DNA of 64,000 nucleotides from Gnetum montanum (Eukaryota > Streptophyta > Gnetopsida > Gnetales > Gnetaceae): NCBI GenBank assembly GCA_015680685.1, contig MNCI01035139.1:139690-203689 (forward strand), read 5' to 3'. The position numbers and the translations under genes were made by a program. Shown here piece by piece: positions 45,930 to 57,399 of this stretch. Positions within the stretch are counted from its first letter, which is position 1, and every line of letters starts with the position of its first letter. Below the pieces are notes generated by a model. The model did not search any database and was not told the DNA's origin. It saw only the letters and a program-made list of their open reading frames with translations.

Positions 45930-46235
45930 GGAGATTATCCCACACTTCTTTGGTAATAGTGTGAAGATTATATCTATTGGAAATAACTTATGAGATGCTA
46001 GCCAATAGCATCATGAGAGCCAAATTGTTATTCTCCTTCTTTGTTTCATATTTTTTTATTTTTAATCTAGTGAAATCTTCAAAATCATTTAAGAATTCGA
46101 AACCTATTACAACTATATTCTAACAGTCATTATGTTGAACGAGGCATTTCATCATTTTTGTCCATAGGTAGAAATCTTGAGATTCATCAAATATTATGGA
46201 GCATCTAGCGATGTCTTTTGTGCTTTTTTTTGTAG
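45930..46235 (-). pseudogene. Copia gag (UBN2-type) fragment
   Basis: On the minus strand a nearly open stretch reads QDFYLWTKMMKCLVQHND, later YETKKENNNLALMMLLASIS and HTITKEVWDNLQLEYKG, the layout of copia UBN2-type Gag. One or two stops. Confidence 0.7.
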
Positions 46236-47857
46236 GTGAACTAGGTTCCCCCATACCAAGTGAAGAAATTTCAAGTAGTGAAAGAATTACTTGGTTATCT
46301 TGACTTCACAAAGAATCACTTGATAAAATTTGGATGTGTGGAAAGATTTGAAAGTTCTCTACAATTTGGAAAAAGGAAGTACTAAAAAAGATATCTATAA
46401 GCTAAAGTTATATTATGTTCTTTTCAATACATCAAATATCATTGTAATTGTGGTGGTACAAACTTTAGAGATGATAACTTAAAAATTATTAAGTTTCTGA
46501 TGCTACAATTCTAACTAAACGTTCCCACATATATTATATTTGAATTAAATCTATCACATAAAATTATTATGCGATGAGAAAGAAATGATCTAATAATTGA
46601 TAATTATTTATTTTGGTAAAAATTTGGGATATAGAAAATCTATGAAATTATAAAGCTAATTTCTTCCAAATTGCAATAGATATTGAATTAAATTTCAATT
46701 GCACATAGCCACCTATTCTAGCTTTCTAATAAATCTAAAATCACTTAAAAAATTTTCAAAATGACTAAGATGTCATCAAAATAGTGAATGTCCTTAATTC
46801 TTATTGTTCAAGTTTCAAGATTGAGTAAGTAATGATGAACGACGTTGATGAATTGGTGAAAGATTAAGGAATTGTTGATAAAATAGTAAAATTCTTGCTG
46901 AAATTATATTGATGATTCCATGATAAAAATTTCCAAGTGATGCCTTGGATATATATGTGATATGTGAGGCAAAGTTTACTAAAAATAATACAATATAGGC
47001 CCAATAACAAAAAAAAACCTTAAAAATTATATATATGATGCCAAAATATCATTACAACTGTCCATGAATCTAGAAAGCTCCTATATTTTATTAAAATAAA
47101 CTCCTATTATATAATAAAAATAAAAAATTATTATCTTTTACTCTAAAAGGCCAACAATTTTAGTAATAGTGGAGAGCTATGGTTTTAGTGTAGGTATAGG
47201 GTTGATGCTAGTAATAATGTAACCCAACAATTGGCTTGGAAATGCATGAGGGTTCTACCTAACAGTTTTTCTTATCTTGCATGAGGATTGATGTAAATAG
47301 ATGAGGTATCATACCAAACTATCCTTAATGGCTAGTTAAGGTAGTATGAGCCTTATAGTTATTCTAGCATTTGATGCTAGAAACCTTAAGGGAATATTAA
47401 TGGTAATGCAATAATGGGATTAATGGTAGATGTTAACGGTAATGTCAATGATTTAGTTAACTATTATGCTTTGATTTAGTAATTGTTGTTGGTTCTAATA
47501 ATGTTCTACAATGTGGGACTCCCATTCTAGCCTCTTCAATGTGGCATCAAGATAATTTCCCCTACTATGAAGGGTATTAACCCTTCTTGTATGTGTTTCA
47601 TGTAAATCTTAGTTAGAATGCTCAGATGGAGGTTTCTAGTAATGTTGCAAATGTTAGATTGTAGTGTGCTAAGATATTGTTGTCTTTTAAAGGAGCTTTA
47701 CAAATAAGGATTCGAGCATTGTTGTATTTTGAAGCCATTTTATGAATTTTTGAATGGTCCTTATGGTTGACTTATGTATCTCTTGTACTTTGTACATTAA
47801 AGATTTGTAGTAATGATAATAATGAAATGAACCTTGATAAACGAAGAAGTTTGACAA
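46236..47857. other. AT-rich spacer, no gene recognised
   Basis: No frame with family similarity and no clear repeat was found. It ends at the sharp rise in GC content at the LINE start. Confidence 0.5.
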
Positions 47858-48660
47858 TTGAGGATGATGGAGATGAGTGTGATAGCTAAAGGAGTAGAGG
47901 CGAGTGTGAAGGCCCTCTGCGTGGCAGACCAAGGCGTGACGGCAGGACCGACAGACATGGCCAGAGATTATGGTGAGTCCTCCGGAGAAGGTTCCACTCT
48001 GCGGATCAAGGTCAGATGCCCTGACACGGACACACTGGAATGCCTAAAGCATAGCCTGATCGGTAAATTTGTGTCTAAAGGGGCACAACCATGGATTGAT
48101 CTGATCCGGCGTTGGGCTCGGGTAGCATGGGGATTAGACACAGTGTCGGTTAAATGCCTGGCAAACGAAGGCCTCCTATTTTGTTTCACCTTCTTGGAGG
48201 AACGAGAACAAATTCTAGTGGGGGGACCTTGGTTCTATGGGGCACGAGGGCTGGCTCTGGCACCCTAGCGCCCAGGGGCTCATCGGGACCCAACTCTATT
48301 TGAGCGGGCGCCAATTTGGGTGCAGCTGCATGGCCTCCCCCTCGAATACTGGTCAACAGAGTTCCTACACTCGCTTACCAAGCTATTTGGTGAGTTCATC
48401 AAGTTTGATCATTTCACCATGGCTATGGAACACTTGAGCTACACGCGGTTCTGTGTGTGGTGACTTCTACTACCAATGGAGCCAGTCGAGAAGTTGGTAC
48501 TGGACACGGATCCAGGTGGAGAGAGGGTTTGAGTTTAGTTTGAAAACCTGCCAATGGCATTGCCCTTGACGAGGGACCCCTGGAGGGGGGGCGATCTGGC
48601 CCATCACGACCGTAATGCACCTGCACCAGCGGATGGGTGGTAGCTCATTGGCAAAAAAGG
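47858..48660 (+). pseudogene. LINE ORF1, DUF4283 protein
   Basis: Open to 48268, then shifted into a second frame. The DUF4283 pattern reads CLKHSLIGKFVSKGAQPW, VKCLANEGLLFCFTFL, ILVGGPWFYGARGLAL and, after the shift, PIWVQLHGLPLEYWSTEFLH and HLSYTRFCVW. In plant L1 elements this protein binds the element RNA. I saw no CCHC knuckle after it. 48661-49274 is GC-rich and broken, probably the rest of ORF1. Confidence 0.75.
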
Positions 48661-49274
48661 CAGGGTCACCAACAGGAAACCATAGGCACCCAAGGGGGAG
48701 ACTTGGCGTACGGGGGGGATCCCCTTCGTCTGGAAAGGCCCCCCAAGGTAGGTGTGACCCATAGTCAAATCGATGCTACCGGTTGGCCACTCCTTGATCT
48801 TGGAGGGTCATAGGGAAAGGCAAAGGAGGACACCCACAGGGAAGGGCTATCGGAGAAGGGAGGGGAAGCCACGCCTAGTGTGTCAAGCAAGCCCTATTAC
48901 CAGGCACTGGTAGGGGTGGGGGCGCTAGCCCCCAAGGACATCTAGAAGATGGGCACCCGGACAAGGACTAAAGCGATGCAAGGTGGCAACGGGTCACCGT
49001 GCACCCCCTCTTGGGGGGAGGAGGGCCCCTCCTAGGGAGGCCTGTCTCCGCCACCGGTCACAAACTAGATTAACACTAGCTGTGGTTCGGCGAGGCCCAG
49101 TTCCCCTCCCAAGGGGAAGAGCCTTCTACCCGAACAAGGGATGGCGGTATCCCTTCCAGTGGCCAAGATTGGGTGACTGGATAACAACACACGCTGGCGC
49201 AAGGTTACGCAGTTGTTCGTTGACCTGGGAGTGCAACCCACACTCCAGGAGGTTTACCACTGACACATGTCTCC

Positions 49275-50102
49275 ATGAAAGTCCTCTCATGGAACTGCAG
49301 GGGTTAGGGTACCCCATACAAAAGGCATACCTTGCAATGTATGGTGCAAGACGAGAGATGCGATGTCGTGTGTTTACAAGAAACGAAACTTTAGAAGATG
49401 GAAGCTCATGTGCTTCAATGGCCAGGGTGGTATAGCTATCAAGCACCCAGCAGGGGACATGCAGAAGGCCTCGCGGTCCTCACCAAGGTGGATTCGTATG
49501 TCCTAGACACTTCTGACTGGTGCATCATGGTGCACCTGCCAGGGCCAGATGTATGGGTTACCAATGTTTACAGTGCCCAGGGATGGCAAGACCACCTTCA
49601 GGAGCTCTCCCGGGTTGCGAGGCTTGTCCCCAAAAAGGCTAGCTGGTTATTGATCGGAGACTTCAACCAAAGGCTCTACAGCTGGGAGAAGATCGGAGAT
49701 ACCATGGCGGAGCCCATAGGGGCACCTGAATTTCTTACACTGTTACAGCGTAATGACCTCACCGACATGGAAATCGCAGGGTGCAAATACACCTAAACCA
49801 ATCGCAAACATGGCGCAGTGTGGGTTCAATCACGGATTGACTAGGTGTGGACCAGTAAGGTGATGCTGACCAAATGAAAAATCCAAGCCCACAAAGGTGC
49901 TTGGATGGCCTTAGATCACAGGCCCATCCTCTACCAGTTGAACTACGACGTGTTTCAGAGCCCCCGCCCCTTCAGATTTGAACGCACCTGGCTACATAAG
50001 CCGTGGCTGGGTGAGATGGTTTGGGACATCTGGCAGGGGTATACGTCCTCAGTGGACCTGCACGAGTTTCTAAAAAATGGATTAAAGACCCTTAAAAGTT
50101 AA
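49275..50102 (+). pseudogene. LINE ORF2 endonuclease domain
   Basis: Apurinic-type endonuclease starting at ATG 49275: MKVLSWNCRG (Asn), CLQETK (Glu), LIGDFNQRL (Asp, Asn), then ALDHRPILYQL near 49905 (Asp, His). These are the catalytic residues that nick the target for target-primed reverse transcription. Stops lie after NCRG, at 49794 and between the blocks. Confidence 0.85.
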
Positions 50103-50574
50103 ATTAAAAACATCGGAACAACAAAAAAAATATAGTTTCAAAGGTTACCGAATGCAGATCTAGGCCAAGCTACTGGCAACCTAGAAACAACAGGAGTAAG
50201 GGGTAGATCACATGTGCGAGGAACTCGTCCTCCAGGTCGAGCTACAACTGCTGCACTGTGAAGAGGAGGAATATTGGTGTCAACGGACCCATGTGCAATG
50301 GTTGAGGGTAGGGGATCGGCACACGAAATTCTTTTTTGCAGCAGTGAAGGCACACCATGGAACTCACTAACAATCACTGCAGTGTCTCATGCAAGGAGAG
50401 TAACCGCATGAGCCATCAAGGGTGGATAGACTTCTGCAATAATGGCAGCGGGTCTAGCAATGGCAGCAGATGGAACCAATTTCTGTGCCAGTACAAAAAA
50501 TTTTAAACCCAATGGATAACTCATGACTGCTGCAACCTTTCTCGCACCAGGAGCTTCAAATTGCACTGCAGGAT

Positions 50575-52630
50575 ATGCCGGCAGATAAGGCCCTAGGGCT
50601 AGATGGATGGCCCATTGAATTTTTCCGTGAATTTGAGGACGTTCTCAGGGAAAACCTACTTGACGCTTTCAACTGCATGCTGGCGTGGCATCAAGTTTGT
50701 AAAGAAATTAACTACTCTCGCGTGGTCCTTCTACCAAATATGGAGAATCCCATGTCCCAAGGAAAATTTTGCCCCATCAACGTCTGCAACTCACTCTTGC
50801 ACCTATTTTCCCACATGCTTGTGACCAGGCTGCGGCCCCTCATGCCTCGACTTGTGGGGAAGAACCAAGCTGCCTTTATGAAGGGCCATCATCTTCAGGA
50901 CCAAGTCCTGCTACTACAGGAAATTCAGCACTCTCTTTGGGTGGCTAAATTACTGGGCCTGTGCATCAAACTGGACATAACCAAGGCATACGATTCTATG
51001 AGTTGGGCCACCCTGAGAACTATGCTACACGCGAAAGGCTTCAACAAGGCCTTCATGGTGCTCTACGTGTAGATCCAACGAGGAGGACGGTACTCGCTGG
51101 ACATTGATGGGTAGCTGTGGGGTTTTCATGGGACTAGACGCAGGCTCTGTCAAGGCAACCCCCTCTCCCCGCTCCTATTCCTAATGGTGATGGACCTTCT
51201 GCAAACATATTGTGCCAAAGAAGAGGTCCAAGGGCTGAATATGCACGGTGTCCCATGTCTCACCACCCATTACGCGGACGACACCATGATATTCACAAAG
51301 GCCGCTGTGCCGCAGGCCGAGGCATTAATAAGGGTGTTGAATCACATGCAACGGGAAGTGGGCCTGGCACCCAACCCAGGGAAATACGCATTATATTTCA
51401 CGCACACCCATCCTTCACTACACACAAAGGTCATTCAAATCCTAGGGATCCTGCCAGGGGAAGAGGAAGACAAATATCTGGGCATCCCCATCCACAACTG
51501 GCACAGACTGCAAACCTAGCAAGCTCTCATTATGAGAATCCAGAGGCGCATGACACGCTGGACGAATAGCTTCTTGTCCCGCAAAGGGAAAATTGTGCTA
51601 GCCTCTACTTTTTTGGGGGCCATGGTGAGGTTTTCTGCCTCCATGGCATCCCCGCCCACCGAAGTCTCCACAAAAATCGACATAATTATCCATGACTTCG
51701 TCTGGTCCGGTGGCAAGGGGGGAAAGAAGATGCACCTGGTGGCATGGGCCAATACCGTGTGGCCCCATACCACGGGGGGAGGTGGGGGGGGAGGGGTTGG
51801 CATACTCCCCTTCACGGTTGAAGTAGCCTTCGAAAGACAAAGACTTCTCTGACATCTTTCTTCAACGAATGAGGACCCCTCCCTCTGGGCACAAATCCTG
51901 CGGCAGAAATATCGCCCCTGGGCGGTGGCCAACTTCGACTCTCACGCTTGGAGGCAATTGTGCGCATATAAAAGATCGCTGGGCCACAAAGATGAGATCT
52001 CCCTGCATCCCCGACAGCTCCTCCAGAAACAGTTCACAACTAATTCACGCTGGATGCAACTATGTAAGGGTATTCTGCTGAAGAAAATCAAAATGTTTGG
52101 GTGGCTGATCCTGCACCATGCCCTTCCCGTTTGGGCCTTATTGCAAACACACGGCCTAGCAATCAGTACCCTTTGCCCTCTGTGAAATCACCACATAGAG
52201 ACACTACAGCACTTCATGCATGAGTGCCAAGTAACCAGGCAATTACGGCAAACGACAGGCCTTCATTTCCCAGAATTCTCCGGTAATTCGCCGACGCTGG
52301 CGACGCTTTAGATACTGTTGCGAGCCAGGAATGACTGCATCTTCAAAGGGGTGGCCCTCCCTCCCACGGCTGTGCTGTCTGGCAAGGTCCGAAAATTCTG
52401 GCATGAAATCACCGTCGCTATGGTCACCCCCCCTGACATTACCCAGGAACGAGACCAACAGCGACAGACCCCGGAGAAGGAGCTACTTGTGATAAAAGAT
52501 GATACCACCAGCAACACTAGAAGGCAGCAGCCGACCTCCCCCATGCAGTCGCCAACCCAAACACTGCTCTGGATTGAAGGGGTCCCCAAGGACCATCTGA
52601 GGGACATTGCCCAAATCATCGAGGAGAACT
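50575..52630 (+). pseudogene. LINE ORF2 reverse transcriptase and zinc region
   Basis: One frame with scattered stops. RT: DKALGLDGWPIEFFREF, GKNQAAFMKGHHLQDQVLL, IKLDITKAYDSMSW, CQGNPLSPLLFLMVMDLL, HYADDTMIFT (catalytic YADD near 51271) and EDKYLGIPIHN. C-terminal part: WTNSFLSRKGKIVLASTF and the zf-RVT-like region LLKKIKMFGWLILHHALP with CPL..HHIETLQHFMHEC near 52170. The end reads WIEGVPKDHLRDIAQIIEEN. A G-run (about 51775-51795) encodes poly-Gly. Confidence 0.88.
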
Positions 52631-52968
52631 GACGTCACCTAACAGCTGGGCCAGGGTGGTTAGGTCCCAGCACGCACCTTGTCATTGAGAACCCACACTT
52701 CAGAGCAAATTCCCCCGATAGGTAGCCATGGGGGATGGGGCCAGCGTCTTGGGGGGCACGAGTCTTTCGGGATTGTACGCTAATTAACGACCGTGGCAGG
52801 GTAGGCCACCTACCGGTGGGGATGCCCGCGGTGGGGGCAATCCTTGGGGATTTTTGGGTGTTCTTTTCCTTCCTGGAGTGGGGCCAACAGCCCTAGCCTA
52901 CGCTGTACAGTTGTATCGCTCCTATTTTTTGGAATATAAATTCTGTCGACCTTTTTCGAAAAAAAAAA

Positions 52969-54690
52969 GATTTGTATTTGAGATGTTAAAATAACATTGC
53001 ATATATTTTGGTTAAGTGATCTATCGTTTATGGATTTTTCAAGTGTAATTATTGGTTTATAAGTTTCATAATTCGTGATTTAAGGTTTTCCAATAATTAA
53101 TTATGGGTTGTATGTTTTGGTTTATGGGATTTATAGATCTTTAACGAATTTAATCATGCCCCTTTGAGTGATTTTATAATTTATCTGTGATAAAATTTGG
53201 GTGTGATAGTAGGACATAAAAATTATACTCATTATAATTGTTATTAAGATGCTTATGATCATGGAGAAGTGGTCTTAATTGATTGAGTCATGTTCTTATA
53301 ATGGATCTTATTATCATCGAAGTCATATGAGATAGTGGTGCAATTGTGCGCATTCATGAATCATCATGAGAGCATAGTTGGAATGAGGCATTATGGATAT
53401 TTATTGGTCACTCCTTTCTCCTAGCATAAAAAGATCTCTCTTTTTTCATTGGTAATCAAGAGAGAGACATTGCAACAGTTGTGAAGCAATGAGATAACAT
53501 GAATTTGGTTAAGTTCTTTCATCTTCTTTTTTGTTTCCATTTGCTACAATAGTTTAAAAGCTCCATGGTATGTCATCCATTGAATCGTTTATTCTTGTAG
53601 CAAATGTGTTTCATGTGATGGGCTACCATAATATTCTCAGTCATTCTCACATTTTAATTCTCTCTCATTCTCACATTCATGCAAGTTTATTTCTCTTATT
53701 CTCATAATTTTGTACTAATTTTTTTCACATTCTTATATAAGTATATGTTTTAATTCTTTTTTTTTCTTATTTTATATTTTTCTCTTTTTTAATATTAATG
53801 AAGAGTTTTAACAAGTTTGTTTTCTTCTCCATATATCTTTTATATTTTATATTTTATTAATAAAATTATTTATCTATGTTTATGCTTTCACCATTGCTAA
53901 TTCTGATAGGAATCTATTTTTTCTTAGGGTAGGTGAAAATAACTTTATTGTACCATTGTTCAATCAACTATTCTTTATGGATATGTTATATGAGGTTCTA
54001 CTATATAAAATAAATATTGTAAATACATAGAAAAAATTCAAAAGTTTTTCCAAGTCAATGAATTTAAAGTGAAGAGATAGATATAATATAATATTATGCT
54101 TCTTGAAGTAAATCTTTCTAAATCCTCATTAGATATATGCTTCAAAAAAATTATGATGGAAATCCATAATAAAGGATGGCTTCATGAGAAGTTCTATAGA
54201 TTAATGAATAGAATATTTAAGAGTACATTCTTTATTTTGATCCTAAGTTCATAAATTGGTAAAACAAGTAGTATTTCAACAACTTAACGAAAATATAGAA
54301 GGAAAAAGACATTTCTTTTTTAATAGTACCAAGGAAAGCTTTAATTTAAAGGCAAACTAATTATTTGCTGCTATTCCGCATCATTTATGATGCATAATTA
54401 CTAGAGAATGAATGGGATCTCATCATCTAAGAGATGAAACAAGTATATGGCTCAAAATTCTTTCTAAAGAATAAATATATTGCCTCTACAATACAAATCA
54501 CATTTTCCTACATTTGAGCACATTAAACATAGATGGAATATTGCAGTTGCAAATTTTGTTGGTTTGTTCCAAATGTTACTAAGCAAGCTTTGTAATTTTA
54601 TTGATGTTTTCAAAACTTATAGTATGTGTATTTTTACTATTTAATAGATCTAGAAAGTCTATGGATGTAATAAAATTTCAATTTCAATAT
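52969..54690. other. AT-rich spacer, no gene recognised
   Basis: Strongly AT-rich with T-rich runs (53700-53900). No coding similarity or defined repeat was found. Confidence 0.5.
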
Positions 54691-54699
54691 TCTAACTTA

Positions 54700-55690
54700 T
54701 GTTATGCAATATTCATTTGAGCACATTTTTTTAATAGGCTTATTATCTAATATTCTCTAGAGATGTCGAAACCATCTAAAATGCTATTTCTATAGCTTAT
54801 GTAAAATAGAAGCTACTCCAAGCCTTCATCTAATATATGCATCATGCAATTTATCTCTTCTCGTAACATTTAATGTCCACCTAAGCATTCACATTTTTGT
54901 GATAATGATTTATTATTCATGCATTTTTTTGTATAGTCCAATATTCAACACCATATAAAATAGCATGTTGGATTACTATCATGTAAAAGTTTATCATTAG
55001 CTTTATTAGGATTTTTTTTGGCGTAACCTATCTTCATTTTGACCATTCTACCTAAATACTCTTTCATATATCTTTATTGATTTACCATTTGATTAGAGCA
55101 TTGATCCTAGGTATTGGAACTATTTGTAATAAAAGACCTATTGGCCTTAAATTATTATTTCTATTTCCCCATTATTTATGCTTTTACTAAAACTACATTC
55201 CATATATTCTATCTTAATTCTATTAATTTTTAAACCTTTTGATTATAAAGCATGCCTCCACTTTTTCTCTTTTAGAAATAATATTTGTTTGAGATGTATC
55301 CACCAACACAATGTTATCTACAAATAGCATACACTAAGAAATTGCATATTATATTTCCTTAGTTAATTTATTCATGAAATAGCAAACAAGTAAAGGCTAA
55401 GTATATATCCTTAATGTAGACCTACTGTGACTGAAAAGTGAAATATAGGTCTTAAATTACTTTAATATATTTATCAGGAATGTTTTTGTTCTCTAAAGCC
55501 CACTAGATAATCTATTATGTTTAAACACAATATCATATACTTTTTCTAAGATGATAAATATGAAAAGTACATTTTCTCTATGTTTTTTGAATTCCTCCCT
55601 TNAAATAATATGGTTGTGTGCAATTGATACCACCTTATCCTCTGTATCTGACACGCCTAAAAAAGGAATCAAATTTTTTAACTTATTTTG
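54700..55690 (-). pseudogene. RTE-type LINE reverse transcriptase remnant
   Basis: On the minus strand the RT C-terminal half is recognisable in order: VLFIFIILEKVYDIVF (55560), FSVTVGLH followed by YILSLYLFAIS (about 55430), a degraded ADD region with LCWW, GLKINRIKIEYMECSFS (about 55210), FQYLGSML (about 55110), MLRWTLNVTRRDKLHDAY (about 54880) and HFRWFRHL (about 54770). These match plant RTE-clade LINEs. Many stops. N at 55602 is an unresolved base. Confidence 0.75.
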
Positions 55691-56162
55691 GCGCTTGAAC
55701 AAACCTAAGGTACTTTTGCCTGTCGCTTCAGATGAGTTTGGTTAGGCAAGATACTATACAAACCTATACAGATGGTTAAGAGTACCGTCTGTTGATAGAA
55801 ATAAAGAGTATAAAAAGATAGAATTAACTTGGATATTAAAAGAGCTTAGTCTATGTACATAAACAGAATTAAATTACAGCTCATGCAAGGTGCCTACAAC
55901 CAATCATAACAATTTGCAATAAAATATACAACAAAGTCCAACAATTTGCAATACAATATAGAAATACCACCAGCTACGGACGCAGTTTCGGTTTCAATGA
56001 AATTGAACCTAGAGAAAGCAACGCCGTTACTTTAACAAAAACTATCAAAGCCAAAATTCTAGTTACAAACCACAAGGACGAAGATAACAATTAACAGGAA
56101 CCTACGTTATACTTCAACGATGGAAGGCAGTTTCGAAGTTGGATGATCTGAAGGCATGTTGT
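55691..56162. other. Downstream flank of the NLR gene
   Basis: No further gene. It should contain the NLR 3' untranslated region on the minus strand; I could not fix a poly(A) site. Confidence 0.4.
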
Positions 56163-56853
56163 TTACAAGGATTTGGTCCTTTTGTACAGTGTCATATCTT
56201 CTGGATTGATTGCGAACCTCTTGTGCAAGCATCCTGGCATTTCTTCGAGTTTGTTGCAGTAGTTCCATAGCCTGCTGCACTCGGTTATCCGTACCTTTCG
56301 GAGCCGCGACATTGCTTTCTCGTGTAGCGCAGGCAGCTTAGAAAGATTCAGAAGACGCTTCAGGGACAGTTTCTTAAGGCAGCGGAATGATCCTTCTGCA
56401 AAATAATCTGCCGGAAGTTCTTCGCATTCATCGTCATCCAAGATGTGAAATGTTTTTAACAGTGGAAGGTTCTTAAGCGGCACTAGATACCGGCCTCGGG
56501 CGCCAGCCAGTTTTAATTTTTTCAGTAAGAACAGGCCCTGCGTATTAACCTCCATCGGCAGCGTGATGTTTTTAAGCGCCAAATAATTCAGCCTTAGCGA
56601 TTCCAGCCACTCGTTTGGGNCTTCCATGTCCAAGTTAAGGAGAGCGGCTGTGAAAGGACAATTCATTGACTCTGGGAATTGCTTGAATCGTAGATTAACA
56701 TGGCGTAGGTTGTGTTCATGCTCCCCTAACAATTTCCATGTCCACGGAACATCGGCTTTATCACCGGTATCTGCGTTGTTATTATTGAAATACATGAACA
56801 AGGGATACTGCAGCTTGAATTTGAACTGAACCGAATCGTATTGCATCTTGGAA
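56163..56853 (-). CDS. NLR gene, last LRR exon
   Basis: Open to the stop at 56163. LRR-like blocks in order: LRLNYLALKNITLPMEVN, LFLLKKLKLAGARGRYLVPL, LPLLKTFHILDDDECEELP, FRCLKKLSLKRLLNLSKLP and LRKVRITECSRLWNYC, as in the C-terminal LRRs of plant NLRs, which set recognition. If the acceptor is ATCATGAAG| at about 56854, the exon joins the previous one in phase. N at 56620 leaves one residue unknown. Composition is less AT-rich than the flanks, fitting a selected gene. Confidence 0.75.
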
Positions 56854-57399
56854 ACTTCATGATTGCAGACACTTCATAAAGTTTCATAAACTAAAACCAA
56901 AGATTTTATTACATAGCCCAAAAATGGTATATGAAGTTACCTAAATCCGCAGATAACAAGCAAAAAGTACCGCGGCTTGTACAACGCCATCGGTGTGCGG
57001 CAAAAAAATTAAAAATAAAAAATAAACATAAAAATGCAAGTACCAATGTAATTATGCTTTTAGCGTACCCTTCACCTAAGCTGAAATAGGTATGTTGAAG
57101 TTATTGAAGTCATCTCCTCAGTTTACAATCACTATCCTTTTATTATAATTGTGTTTAATAGGTAAGTTGTAATAGGTAAGTTATATCTACAAAGAAGTCT
57201 ATATAAACTTTTGTCTACCTTGGTCATTTTGTTGTTGCTATATCCAATTCACATGTCGATAATCCCCTTATGGATGTTTATCTCACACTATACTCTTAGC
57301 TTAGCTGTTGATTTGCAACAAGGGTTTTTTATAGTTTTTCTCTATGTATATTTTGGTGTATTTTTTAAATTTATTTTGTTGTTTTAATTTGTCATGGAA

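Larger units (their letters stand above)
47858..52968 (+). mobile_element. L1-type LINE, near full length
   Basis: A 5.1-kb non-LTR element in order ORF1 (DUF4283), endonuclease, RT, zinc region, 3' end TTTTTCGAAAAAAAAAA with the A run at 52959-52968. It is markedly GC-rich compared with both flanks. Stops and shifts show it is inactive. A weak candidate target duplication (TTTGACAATTGAGGATG left, TTTGTATTTGAGATG right) is too diverged to rely on. Confidence 0.88.

Noticed and set aside
47840-52990. Target-site duplication of the LINE
   Set aside because: The candidate flanks agree only after gaps and mismatches, so they could be chance similarity in AT-rich DNA.
55551-55745. Plus-strand frame near 55.6 kb
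   Set aside because: It is the opposite strand of the RTE relic and contains an N; no similarity.
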